64,000 nt of DNA from Methanolobus psychrophilus R15 (GTDB taxonomy: Archaea > Halobacteriota > Methanosarcinia > Methanosarcinales > Methanosarcinaceae): assembly GCA_000306725.1 (NCBI GenBank), contig CP003083.1, positions 1,612,001 to 1,676,000 of the forward strand, written 5' to 3'. Positions 9,935 through 18,342 of the stretch are shown one piece after another. Position 1 is the stretch's first letter. Each line of letters starts with the position of its first letter. Position numbers and translations under genes: made by a program. The notes beneath the pieces are model-generated. The model was not told where the DNA came from. It did no database searches and was given only the letters and a program-made list of their open reading frames with translations.

Positions 9935-10817
9935 TAGTGAAAGCCATTGCAGGCGGGAATGCGCCCACTTCCGTGATGATGAGATCTATGTACTCAGCCG
10001 GTGTAACATCGAATCCTGGATTTCTCACTTTCACGTTAGGCATCTCTTTCAGGAGCTCGGGGTCTATCACTTCATCTGGGGAGCGGTCCTCGATCTCAAC
10101 CATCTCTCCTAGCAGGGTCCTGGGGCTGAACTTGTAGGTCTCGGCAGCGACTATCACATTCTTACGGGCTTCCTGTGCCGCAAGGGCCAGCTGGGAAGTG
10201 CCGATCTTGTTGATAAGGGCACCGTTCACGGAAATGGAATCCGCACCCACGACCACAAGGTCCACCTCTTTCATGGTCAGCCGGACAGCCGAGTCGACTA
10301 TCAGTGTGGTCGGGATGCCGTGATCGCTCAGTTCCTTGATGGTTATGAAACCCTGCCTTCTTGGCCTGGATTCAGTGGCTATAACCGATATGTCCTTTCC
10401 CTGGTCAAAAGCTGTCTTGATGATGGATATGGCAGCATGGGAGTTGCAGTGGGTCATGATGACGTCCCCGTCGCGTATCCTCTCGGCACCTATCCTGCCT
10501 ATCTTGCCCAGTGCCTCGGTGGCATTCTTAATAAACGTATCAGAATTGTCAACGATCTCATCAATGGCCTCACCCACATTCAGGGAAGTGTGCTTTTTCG
10601 TTAGCATGATGGCATTGGGCAGGGAAACGGCTGTCGGACGCGTATCAACAAGTGTCTTTGCGGCTTCTTCTATTTTTATGCTGAACTCCTCGATGTTCAG
10701 TGAGGACAGCGTCCTTGCATAGTCCCTCAATGCTGCAGATGCTGCAACAGCTATCCTCCCTGCGCCCCTTATCTCCATTGACCGTATCTTTTCTGCTGTG
10801 ATAAGTAAATCGTCCAT
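9894..10817 (-). CDS. ribose-1,5-bisphosphate isomerase (archaeal eIF2B-like)
   Basis: Converts ribose-1,5-bisphosphate to ribulose-1,5-bisphosphate in the archaeal AMP pathway that feeds form III RubisCO. The 307-residue eIF2B-alpha-like protein has the N-terminal GRIAVAASAALRDYA segment, HCNSHAAI, ATESRPRRQG and VVGADSISVNGALINKIGT motifs characteristic of the isomerase group as opposed to MtnA or true eIF2B subunits. AMP phosphorylase and RubisCO are not in the window. It overlaps the convergent Cdd1 gene by 41 bp. Confidence 0.88.
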   Translation of the reverse strand: MDDLLITAEKIRSMEIRGAGRIAVAASAALRDYARTLSSLNIEEFSIKIEEAAKTLVDTRPTAVSLPNAIMLTKKHTSLNVGEAIDEIVDNSDTFIKNATEALGKIGRIGAERIRDGDVIMTHCNSHAAISIIKTAFDQGKDISVIATESRPRRQGFITIKELSDHGIPTTLIVDSAVRLTMKEVDLVVVGADSISVNGALINKIGTSQLALAAQEARKNVIVAAETYKFSPRTLLGEMVEIEDRSPDEVIDPELLKEMPNVKVRNPGFDVTPAEYIDLIITEVGAFPPAMAFTIIRDYLGIELDHH

Positions 10818-10861
10818 GAATATAAGTGGAGGTTCAATGATTTATATTTAGCCTGTCAATT

Positions 10862-10881
10862 ACCCACTACTGAAGTAGCGG
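10862..10881 (-). ncRNA. right-end hairpin of the IS200/IS605-like element, possible omega RNA 3' end
   Basis: An imperfect inverted repeat (CCCACTACT / AGTAGCGGG) sits just downstream of the tnpB stop. TnpB-encoding elements usually end in a subterminal hairpin that also forms the 3' part of the guide (omega) RNA. The hairpin is seen; the RNA role is inferred from the family. Confidence 0.4.
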
Positions 10882-10900
10882 GCTTGTCCTTCAACTTCCT

Positions 10901-12018
10901 TTAAACAGGCAGAGGACGTTGGGACAATTGACAGATGCCCCTGGATGCGATATTTTTCGAAGCGTTTACATCGGCATTTTCAGTATGGTTACATTTTGTA
11001 CATTTGAACTCAGACTGATTTTTTCTGCTGTACCGTACATCCGCCTTGGCCGTACAGCAGTTTTTCTGTTCTTTTTATCGATATTTCCGCATACTGAACA
11101 CATTCTTGATGTATTCCTGGGATCGACATCATATACTGGTATGCCTTTGAGAGCTGCCTTGTACTTAATGAACATTCCAAGCTCACTGAATGCCCATTTT
11201 CCAATAGATTCCCGTACTGCTTTTGAAACCGTGCTTCTCGACCTTATGCCAGTCAGATCTTCGATGGCAATTGCTCGATCAGTGTCTTTTGCAGTCTGTA
11301 CGATATCTTTAGCTGTCTGATGGTTTATGTCACGCTTAAACCGTCTTTCCCTTCCGCTGATCCTCTTCAGGTGTTTCTTTGCCGACCAGGTACCAGCCTG
11401 TTGGAGCTTGGACTTGATAGCGGAATATCTTTGTCTAATCTCAGTACACTTTTTTCCAGAATACATCTTTCCATCCGATGTTGTTGCAATGTTAACGATA
11501 CCCATATCGACACCGACCACTCCATTTGGATCGATCTTCTCTTCTTCTGGGACATCGACAACCACCATCAGATAGAATGTGTTATTATGGTATACAAGAT
11601 CTGCCTGACCACGAACCCTACTGGATGTTAACTGACAATATTCTCCGTATTTTATGCTCATCCGTTCCCTGCCATCTAATGTCAGGATAGAGATCTCATC
11701 AGCTGTTTTGAACGTTAGGATACGCTGGTCATATACTATGGCTCCATGACTATCAAACTCGTGTGTTTTGCTCTTATCTATCTTGTATGATTCAGAAACC
11801 TTTCCAATAGCCCTGACGACCATTTGTGCAGACAATCCGAATGTGTTCCTGACATCCCGATAGACAAGTTTCTGTATCCTGATCTTACCGAAAACTCGGT
11901 TTGACCATGCAACTTCCGATATGTAATTACATGCTTTATTGAACTGTTCCATCGTGTTCAATAGCCTGACATGTTGTTCTTCGGAAGGATACAGTTTGAG
12001 TTTGACAGTTAATAACAT
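10901..12018 (-). pseudogene. tnpB: frameshifted TnpB (RNA-guided nuclease of IS605-like element)
   Basis: The reading frame from 12018 encodes TnpB: N-terminal OrfB domain, RuvC Asp in GVVGVDMG, the RuvC Glu in IAIEDLTG, and the first zinc-finger pair CSVCG. After the KNRKT residues the frame is lost: a 41-bp shift (33-bp palindromic insert plus 8-bp repeat at 11020-11068) sends it to a short nonsense tail ending at 10966. The true C-terminus with the second zinc pair (CTKC), the third RuvC Asp (NADVNASKNIASRG) and a TAA at 10901-10903 is intact in another frame. The gene is therefore recently inactivated. Confidence 0.8.
11020..11068. repeat. small palindromic insertion with 8-bp direct repeats inside tnpB
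   Basis: The block has direct repeats TTTTTCTG at 11020-11027 and 11061-11068. Between them the DNA is palindromic: CTGCTGTAC at 11025-11033 against GTACAGCAG at 11052-11060. Deleting one 41-bp unit restores the TnpB reading frame through its zinc finger and RuvC-III motif, so this is an insertion rather than native sequence. Confidence 0.7.
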
Positions 12019-12157
12019 CTATTGAGTAGATGTTTCAATAATATTTATAATTTGTTTATTGCTAGACGCATTCCTCTCGCAACTAAAGTCGCAAGCATCT
12101 TGCTCCATCCGTCGTGAAGACTGAAAACTCAAAGAAAAGAAGTTCAGGAATATCTCA

Positions 12158-12405
12158 CTACAAATCTCGGGTTATGTTGATGTATATTTTGTACATTAGA
12201 CTATAGTAACCCGTAAGATTACAGTATATCTCATCCGCAACTTCTTCATGATAAGTGTGAGTGGTCATGTTCCTGTCATCGGTCATCTGCAAAGCCCGAA
12301 CGGTTTCTTCATCGTTTATGATACCTATCCTGAAAGCTTCCCTGAAACATGATTTGGGAGAGTTGCAAACTATGCCCTCTACGTCTTTCATGTACTCCTT
12401 TATTA
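12158..12405 (-). pseudogene. C-terminal part of HEPN toxin (HepT / HI0074 type), IS-interrupted
   Basis: Encodes the second half of a HEPN-domain nucleotidyltransferase-partner protein, including the catalytic RX4H RNase motif (RNMTTH). The upstream half lies at 15160-15300 across the nested IS. Joining the halves after removing the IS and one copy of its 6-bp target duplication restores the protein join WKLIKEYMKDVEG in frame, proving they were one gene. The ATG near 12391 is internal. The stop is TAG. Confidence 0.8.
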
Positions 12406-12522
12406 CCCAAGTTTGACAGTTTTCACTCCTTGATGAAGAGAATGTCTTCTCTTCGGACCTAGAATTTTCTTTTTTTTGTCAGGAAAACCTATTTGACAGT
12501 TTAAACAATTTCATGCAAAATT

Positions 12523-13697
12523 CTACGATTTTGCCCATTTTTGCCTTAAAATCAGTGTATTTATGGCATCAAAATTGGCGTAAATGTACTTTTTCGACCG
12601 ATCTTTCAGGAAATCTACGGTAACTGTCAAATTCAATAAGCTTTTTTTGATGAACTTTGTGGACTTATGCTTGAGTTCATTGAACTCATATCGCATCAGC
12701 GATATGAACAACTGTGCAATGAACCCAATAATAATAGCTCCATAAACACTAGCATCGGACCACACTCTCAACGGTTTTATCTCAATCTCATTCTTGAGAG
12801 AATTGATGATCTTCTCGATAGAATCCTTTTTCCTGTATGTTTGAAGAGCCTGTTTTAGTGTCAAATTCTTACTCGATTTCAGACAGAAAAATCCTTCTCT
12901 GCCTGTTATCAAATGTTCCTCAAGAAGTTTGATAGCTTCTTCTTCATCAATATCCGTCAGTTTTGTCTGCAGAGAATAAACGACATCAACAAGGACATTG
13001 TTAATCCTGAACTTTTTAGGCAGCTTTTTGTTTTTGTCAATAGATTCTTGTATCTCTTTTGCTTCCTGGATCTGCCTCATGATCTTCCTGGCTCTTGATT
13101 CAAGTTGCTCCTTCTTGAGCTTTTCAGAGAAGTAGAAGTAGTTGACACTACTTGGTTTAACGATTTTCAGGCCATAGATACCATCTTCTGAATCAACGAT
13201 CTCAAGAGAATAGTTCCCGAAGTTTGCAATTATCTTGTCATCGCTCTTATTGAGCTTTCTTGCAGTCAGATACTGCATATCATCTGCCCTTATCATGGCA
13301 GTGTTCTCTGTACTATGAGCTCCTTTATCGAAAACAACAAGTGATCCCTGCTTCAACCTCTTGTTAACCTGTTGATACGTTTTCCTGAAGTGCTTTTGAT
13401 CATGTAGATTTCCTTGTTCTACTGTGATGCCAATTGGCACATTGATAGGATCAGCAAGTTCTGCTATGCCTAAAGTTATCTGTTTCTTATCCGGCCTATG
13501 GTCACGACTATAACCATATTTACCCAATGGCGATTTATCACCGTGCAGGACAATACTTGTCCAGTCCATGTTGATGTTAGTATGTTCGAAATCGTATCTG
13601 CCAAACAATCTGTCCTGGATATCGGAAATAATCGTTTCACGATTATTTCCCAGGGTTTCAAGAATCCTGTAAAGTGTTCGTTCACTGAATTCTTCAA
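12523..13697 (-). pseudogene. IS1634-like transposase, C-terminal part (split by IS5-like element)
   Basis: Carries the second part of the DDE transposase from the EEFSERTLYRI segment on, identical at protein level to the intact copy at 47526-48953 over the stretches compared. It holds the catalytic-core motifs MDWTS, VVFDKGAHS and the LESRARKI helix. The first part is at 14841-15093. Removing the inner IS and one TCAA copy would restore the gene, so the defect is only the insertion. Confidence 0.85.
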
Positions 13698-14836
13698 GAG
13701 GATTCAGATTAACCCCTCTTTTTTTAAGTATCGGATAAATCCAAGTTGTTACTCGTCCCACTTCATCCAAGATTTTTATGTTTTTGTTCCTTTTCACCTT
13801 AATTTTAGGATAGCTTACGCTATCCTAGACAGTTCCCTTCCTTTTCAGTGTTCTCAATTGATGAAGATTAAAAGAAAAAGCTGTCATCAACATCTTCACA
13901 TTTACTCTTTTTACTGTTGTAAGAAGCACTTTTCCTGCTTTGAACACTTCCTTTGCTACTGCATAGACTCTTTCACATGTAACTCGCTGCACACTTATCC
14001 GCTCATTTCTGAGAATCTCCGCTATTCCTAATGGATGTCCTCTTACAGCTCTTTGCATTGTTGCTGCAAAACCCTTTGCAACTGCTCCAAAGTATCCTTT
14101 GTCACGGTAGACTACTTCACCCACTTCAGATAGATCTACCTGTGAATCATGTACTGATGCAGTTGTTGTTTCAAATCTTCTGATCAGTTCATATTCCTTA
14201 TCAATAATTGTATGAAGCTTGTAGCCAAAATGAGATTTGCCACCTTTTTTTGCCCAGGTTCCATCTTTGCTTCTAGCTGTTTTAGCATCCTTTCCACGAG
14301 GTTCATCAGCTTTAGCATGTCCAGGGTTGGAGTGGATGAATGTGGCATCCTGGATCATCCCTTTTTTGATCTTCAATCCAAGAGCATTAAGCTGTTTTTG
14401 CATCTCGTCCCATATTTCTTTCTCTTTTCTATTATCGCTAATTCTCTTTCTAAATGACCAGACAGTTGTACTGTCTGGAACATATCCAGGAAACCCCAGA
14501 AATTTCCTAAAGGATATTCTGTCAATACACTGTCTTTCAAGTTCAGCATCAGAAAGACCATGCCACTGTTGTAGAACAAGCATTTTAAACATCACAATAA
14601 CATCAGCTTCAGGCCTGCCGCCTGAAGCTGTTCTGTTCTTGTACATTGATTCCAGAATTGGACGAAACGGTTTCCAATCAATAAGTGATTCTATTTCTGC
14701 AAGCTTGTCTCCAACGGATTGAAGGCGTTTATATTCTTCATTAAGAGCAAAATCAGTCAAATCATCCATGATACTTAATTTATTTATCTATTATTTATAT
14801 TTTAGTATAATGTGGGTATAGTTTATCGAAATCCTC
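13698..14836 (-). mobile_element. IS5-like element (1,139 bp) nested in IS1634-like copy A
   Basis: Ends read GAGGATTCAGATTAA and, on the other strand, GAGGATTTCGATAAA. A 4-bp target duplication TCAA flanks it at 13694-13697 and 14837-14840. Comparison with the uninterrupted IS copy at 47.5 kb fixes both boundaries to the base. It carries one intact transposase gene. Confidence 0.9.
13825..14769 (-). CDS. IS5-family transposase
   Basis: Intact 314-residue DDE transposase. The N-terminal InsH-like domain (MYKNRTASGGRPEAD, LQQWHGLSDAELERQ, FLGFPGYVPDSTTVWSFR) is followed by catalytic Asp in IQDATFIHSNPG, Asp in DKGYFG and the C-terminal Glu region (RVTCERVYAVAKEVF), as in the IS5/IS1182-like groups. 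The gene fills the IS and looks active. It would be expected to mobilise only its own 1.1-kb element. Confidence 0.9.
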   Translation of the reverse strand: MDDLTDFALNEEYKRLQSVGDKLAEIESLIDWKPFRPILESMYKNRTASGGRPEADVIVMFKMLVLQQWHGLSDAELERQCIDRISFRKFLGFPGYVPDSTTVWSFRKRISDNRKEKEIWDEMQKQLNALGLKIKKGMIQDATFIHSNPGHAKADEPRGKDAKTARSKDGTWAKKGGKSHFGYKLHTIIDKEYELIRRFETTTASVHDSQVDLSEVGEVVYRDKGYFGAVAKGFAATMQRAVRGHPLGIAEILRNERISVQRVTCERVYAVAKEVFKAGKVLLTTVKRVNVKMLMTAFSFNLHQLRTLKRKGTV

Positions 14837-14840
14837 TCAA

Positions 14841-15093
14841 GATTGAAGATCTCAAGTACCTCATCACGGTTGATCCAATCATGAGCTTTACTTATGCTGA
14901 AATTATCTGTAAGCTTGTAGCTTACAAGAGCTTTCAGCAGGTAGTTGATGTCAAATCCATTCTTTTTGTGTTTGCCAAAAACAGTGGAAAAGTCAAGTAC
15001 ATCATAAAGTTGTTCTACAGCCAGGATAGTTCCGATAGGAAAGCATATATTCTCATTAGGAATAATCTCGTATGTTCTTAGTTTTTGTTGCAT
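14841..15093 (-). pseudogene. IS1634-like transposase, N-terminal part
   Basis: Starts with the same MQQKLRTYEIIPNENICFP sequence as the intact copy and runs to EVLEIFNLE, where the IS5-like element begins; the ORF then reads a few residues into the inner IS. It is the 5' part of the gene continued at 13697-12523. Confidence 0.85.
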
Positions 15094-15159
15094 TTTTGGT
15101 CGAATACATCAAGACTAAGAACACTATTATTACTTTTGACTGTCAAAGTTGGGTTATTA

Positions 15160-15300
15160 GTTTCCAGGTGACCTCAAATGTGTACTCGAATCTCTGGATT
15201 GATGCGTCCCTCACTATTGAGGTAAAGGTTCCCTCAGCACCTCTTCGAGCGTCCTTAAAGCCCTTCCTGCATCATTTGCTACCAGCTCTAGTTTTTCCAT
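15160..15300 (-). pseudogene. N-terminal part of HEPN toxin, frameshifted and IS-interrupted
   Basis: Starts with ATG at 15300-15298 inside the end of the nucleotidyltransferase gene (MEKLELVANDAGRAL...EEVLREP). A one-base loss in the TTT run near 15232 then shifts the frame to an early TAG; the continuation VRDASIQRFEYTFEVTWKLI is in the next frame and runs to the IS. The toxin gene therefore carries two independent lesions, the frameshift and the IS. Confidence 0.75.
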
Positions 15301-15632
15301 GGTATTCCCTCTTCCAGTACTTTCTGCCGGAAGGCATTCGAAGTCTTTGAAAAATCAACAACGTCCACACTATATGGAATATTCATATTCTCCAGCCTTT
15401 CTTTCAGGAGGGTCAGTTTTGTCCTGCTGTAAGGTCCGTGAGGAATAATACCGACATCAATATCCGAAACCGAATCGGAATCACCTCTTGCCCTCGAACC
15501 GAACAGGACAACACCAACGTCCTCTTTTGCAAATGTCTCAAGTACGGCTTCCTTTACCTGAAGCAGGGATTTTTCAAACAGCACAGGATTTTCAGGCATA
15601 AACAGCTTCCCTAATGGCATTTCCATACCCAT
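15288..15632 (-). CDS. mntA: minimal nucleotidyltransferase (MntA-type antitoxin)
   Basis: A 114-residue nucleotidyltransferase-fold protein with the GSRARGDSDSVSDIDVG active site. In MntA/HepT modules the MNT protein neutralises the HEPN RNase by AMPylating it near the RX4H motif. The gene ends 13 bp inside the start of the HEPN gene, as expected for a coupled pair. Because the HEPN toxin is broken, this antitoxin is now an orphan. Several in-frame ATGs near 15632-15597 leave the start uncertain. The stop is TAG. Confidence 0.85.
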   Translation of the reverse strand: MGMEMPLGKLFMPENPVLFEKSLLQVKEAVLETFAKEDVGVVLFGSRARGDSDSVSDIDVGIIPHGPYSRTKLTLLKERLENMNIPYSVDVVDFSKTSNAFRQKVLEEGIPWKN

Positions 15633-15865
15633 TACTGATCAAGTAGATACCCATTATTGATACTTGCCAGCAAAGTTTAAATCGTTAACCCAAAAGATAA
15701 TCAGTCTTACTGAACAAAGACCAGGTATCATCACTCCACAGGCGGCATTTGCTTCCGTTCACCGACGGCCAATAATGGGCTAACCATTTTACCAACTAAT
15801 GCAAGACAGTTTTTACCAATACCTGCATACAATGTAATGAAAAGATTAAAAGGGAGAAAGAAGAG

Positions 15866-16070
15866 ATGCCTGAAAGAAGACCGGCAACTGACGACGTCCT
15901 TATGCGCTGGATGAGGACGGAGGTTACAAAGATCAACGAGGGTATCGTCACCCAACGCAAGTGTCTTACCCAGTTACTCCAGGAGGAAAAGCCGGCCTCA
16001 ATAACTAAAAACGGGAATGAGTACGTTTTTGATACTGATATTCTCAAGCTGTCTCAAAACTACACCAGAC
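15866..16070 (+). pseudogene. UPF0216 (DUF61) protein, N-terminal fragment
   Basis: Matches the start of the archaeal UPF0216 family (LMRWMRTEVTKINEGIV, LLQEEKPASITKNGNEYVFDTDILK). At 16071 it runs into a 15-bp sequence identical to an IS1634-like element end, after which the frame continues with unfamiliar residues to a stop at 16156. The family's conserved C-terminus lies at 18090-18249, so the gene is split by about 2 kb. Confidence 0.65.
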
Positions 16071-16085
16071 TGTCAAACTTGGGTT
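16071..16085. repeat. solitary IS1634-like terminal repeat (scar)
   Basis: ACTGTCAAACTTGGG is identical to the right terminal repeat of the IS copies at 12406-15153 and 47466-49070, but no element body adjoins it. It looks like the remnant left by an IS-associated deletion in the UPF0216 gene. Confidence 0.6.
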
Positions 16086-16293
16086 ATAAAATTGCAAACG
16101 GGGTTTCTGAATGTAGTTTCGGTACGGTTATAACTTCTACCTTTGCTATCTATTAATGGAACTATGTACTGAATCTGGGGTTGTCAGATGGGAATCTATT
16201 CTTATCCTCAATATATGACATCAGACGATCGAGGATAGACCATCTACCTTCACAGCATAAAAGGAAACAGCTATTAGGGTTCTGAGGGGGAAA

Positions 16294-17742
16294 TTGATTA
16301 TGGAACCAATGAAATTTACCAATATCAGCATTCTTGGGGGTAAGGATGCAGCACCACGGTCCGAGAGAAAAGTTTCTGGTAAAGCTTTGCGTAAGCAGGT
16401 GCCTCTTGAGAGCCATGGAGTCTGGAAGCCTGCCCAGAATCGCCCCAATCCGCTCTCACTCCTTCAGGCACAGGACGAAGGCCGTTTGCAGCATCTTCTG
16501 CCCATAAAGTACGGCCGTATGCTAGCCTCACCTTTTGCCTTCCTGCGTGGTTCAGCTGTTGTGATGGCGGCCGATCTGGCAGCTACACCAGTGATGGGCA
16601 TCCAGACCCTTTTATGCGGTGATGCTCATATTGCCAACTTTGGCCTCTTTGCAACGCCGGAACGCAAACTGGTCTTCGATATAAACGATTTCGACGAAGC
16701 GTTTCCCGGGCCATGGGAATGGGATCTGAAGCGCCTGGCGACCAGTGCCGCAGTGGCAGGTCGTGAGATCGGCCTGAGCAGGAAAGCATGCAGGGATATA
16801 GCTGTCACTATTTCCAGAAACTATAGCGATGCCATGAAGCGCTTTTCAGAGATGCACACTCTGAATGTCTGGTACTACACTGTGGACGCTGACGCTATTC
16901 TTGAAGTCTTTCAGCTTTCATCATCGGAAAAAGGGAAGAGAACGGCTGAGAAGACGATTGCTAAGGCACGCAGCAAGACCCAGGAGAGGACCTTGGAACA
17001 GCTAACGGCTATCGAGAATGGTCAGCGGCATATCATAAGCAATCCGCCACTACTGGTCCCAATGAATGAGATGGACTTCTCTCAATTTCTCAATCCTGAC
17101 GAGCTGAAGCGTATGTCAGATGATTTCGTTGAGGATGCCTGGTCCCAATACCTGGAAAGCCTACCTGACGAACGGCGCTTTCTGTTGCTGCGTTTTCATA
17201 TCCTCGACTCGGCCCTTCGGGTAGGTGGGGTAGGCAGCGTGGGAACACGCTGTTTTATTGCGCTGTTGCAGGGCGGGGCTGAAGACGAGTTTTTGATGCT
17301 CCAACTGAAAGAGGCCGGTAGATCCGTGCTTGAGGACTATGTTCCCAAGCGTCTCCATGTGCAGCCTGCCCGGAGAGTTGTGACTGCCCAGCGCCTGATG
17401 CAGGCTGCCAGTGACATGTTCCTGGGGTGGCACACTGGCCCGGTGAAGCAAGTGGACTATTACTGGCGCCAGTTCAAGGACATGAAAGGTTCTTTCGACG
17501 TGACCAACATGGACAAGTCGTCGTTCAGGGTTTATGTGACTGTATGCAGCTGGTGCCTGGCCCGAGCCCACGCCCGCACCAGTGACGCCTCTTCCATCAG
17601 CGGCTACCTCGGCAACGGTAAATCCTTTGCCGAAGCCATCGGTGACTTTGCGGTTGCTTATGCCGACCAGACCGTAAGAGATCATCAGGCACTTGTGGAG
17701 GCAGTCCGGTCGGGTCACATTCAAGCCAAAACAGGGATATGA
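16294..17742 (+). CDS. DUF2252 family protein
   Basis: A 482-residue DUF2252 protein, recognised by RGSAVVMAADLA, the CGDAHIANFG motif and the DINDFDEAFPGPWEWDLKRLATS block, which recall a kinase-like (aminoglycoside phosphotransferase-type) fold with His/Asp catalytic residues. Function unknown. The family is common in bacteria. The gene is more G+C-rich than its surroundings and lies between two pieces of the UPF0216 gene, which suggests acquisition by transfer. The true start may be ATG 16294 or ATG 16300. Confidence 0.85.
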   Translation: MIMEPMKFTNISILGGKDAAPRSERKVSGKALRKQVPLESHGVWKPAQNRPNPLSLLQAQDEGRLQHLLPIKYGRMLASPFAFLRGSAVVMAADLAATPVMGIQTLLCGDAHIANFGLFATPERKLVFDINDFDEAFPGPWEWDLKRLATSAAVAGREIGLSRKACRDIAVTISRNYSDAMKRFSEMHTLNVWYYTVDADAILEVFQLSSSEKGKRTAEKTIAKARSKTQERTLEQLTAIENGQRHIISNPPLLVPMNEMDFSQFLNPDELKRMSDDFVEDAWSQYLESLPDERRFLLLRFHILDSALRVGGVGSVGTRCFIALLQGGAEDEFLMLQLKEAGRSVLEDYVPKRLHVQPARRVVTAQRLMQAASDMFLGWHTGPVKQVDYYWRQFKDMKGSFDVTNMDKSSFRVYVTVCSWCLARAHARTSDASSISGYLGNGKSFAEAIGDFAVAYADQTVRDHQALVEAVRSGHIQAKTGI

Positions 17743-17804
17743 AGCGCGACACTGCCTGACATTATCTTTGCTGGATGTGGATTCCGGGATACCTTGACCC
17801 TTAT

Positions 17805-17902
17805 CTCACATTCCGCAGGTCTTCCCTCAGATGATCATGAGAGTGAAATGAACCGGTTACATTAAAAATGTTTAGATTTCAAGTTGACGTGCGGAATGTG
17901 AG
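17805..17902. repeat. MITE-like inverted repeat
   Basis: CTCACATTCCGCA at 17805-17817 is repeated in perfect inverted form at 17890-17902, with near matches extending both arms to about 20 bp. The 72 bp between encode nothing visible. It could be a non-autonomous element or paired IS ends; no target duplication is evident. Confidence 0.45.
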
Positions 17903-18089
17903 CTAAAAGAAATGGTTGATTTGATTACTGAAAGAGGAAATGAATGCTGAAATACAAACGGAACTTTAGCAGGAAAGCCAAGTAACCTATGTTGATAAGT
18001 GAATATTGATCTTTGCCGAATAAAGTAGAAAAGAAAATTGAACTGGGATGTTGTCCAATTGTAGAATTCAAAAAAGTTTTGATACAGCT

Positions 18090-18249
18090 TGTTCTGGAGG
18101 TTTTCAAGAAAAAGCTGCCTTCAGAACTTTACCATAAACTGAAGCTACCAATTATCTATTTGCAACAGGGAAAACTCTGGGTTGGTAGAGCGATCGCTTA
18201 TTCATTCATGAAGAAATACCCTCCAGCCGTACAGATAGCTGTATCCTGA
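18090..18249 (+). pseudogene. UPF0216 (DUF61) protein, C-terminal fragment
   Basis: Encodes KKKLPSELYHKLKLP followed by GKLWVGRAIAYSFMKKYPP, the C-terminal signature of UPF0216 proteins. The residues normally between these two blocks seem shortened. The upstream frame from 18013 has no family resemblance. Together with 15866-16070 it marks the former single gene. Confidence 0.6.
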
Positions 18250-18342
18250 GGATTGTTCCTGTTCCCAGGAAAGGAATAATTGCAAATAACATATAGTACA
18301 ATACTGCCCCATTAACGTCACAGAATTCTAAGGTAGAAGATC

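Larger units (their letters stand above)
10862..12130 (-). mobile_element. IS200/IS605-like element (tnpB only, IS1341 type)
   Basis: The element consists of tnpB with a right-end hairpin at 10862-10881 and a left region with short imperfect repeats (CTCGCAACTAAAGTCGC around 12074-12095). No tnpA Y1 transposase gene is present, so it would depend on a transposase in trans. Exact ends are estimates. It lies between the R15P isomerase and the broken HEPN gene. Confidence 0.6.
12406..15153 (-). mobile_element. IS1634-like element copy A (1,605 bp) carrying an inserted IS5-like element
   Basis: Terminal inverted repeats read CCCAAGTTTGACAGT and CCCAACTTTGACAGT. The target duplication is TTATTA at 12400-12405 and 15154-15159. 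Total length is 2,748 bp; subtracting the 1,139-bp inner element and its 4-bp duplication gives 1,605 bp, exactly the size of the intact copy at 47466-49070. Family assignment to IS1634 (IS4-like DDE) rests on the transposase appearance and 6-bp target duplications. Confidence 0.85.
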
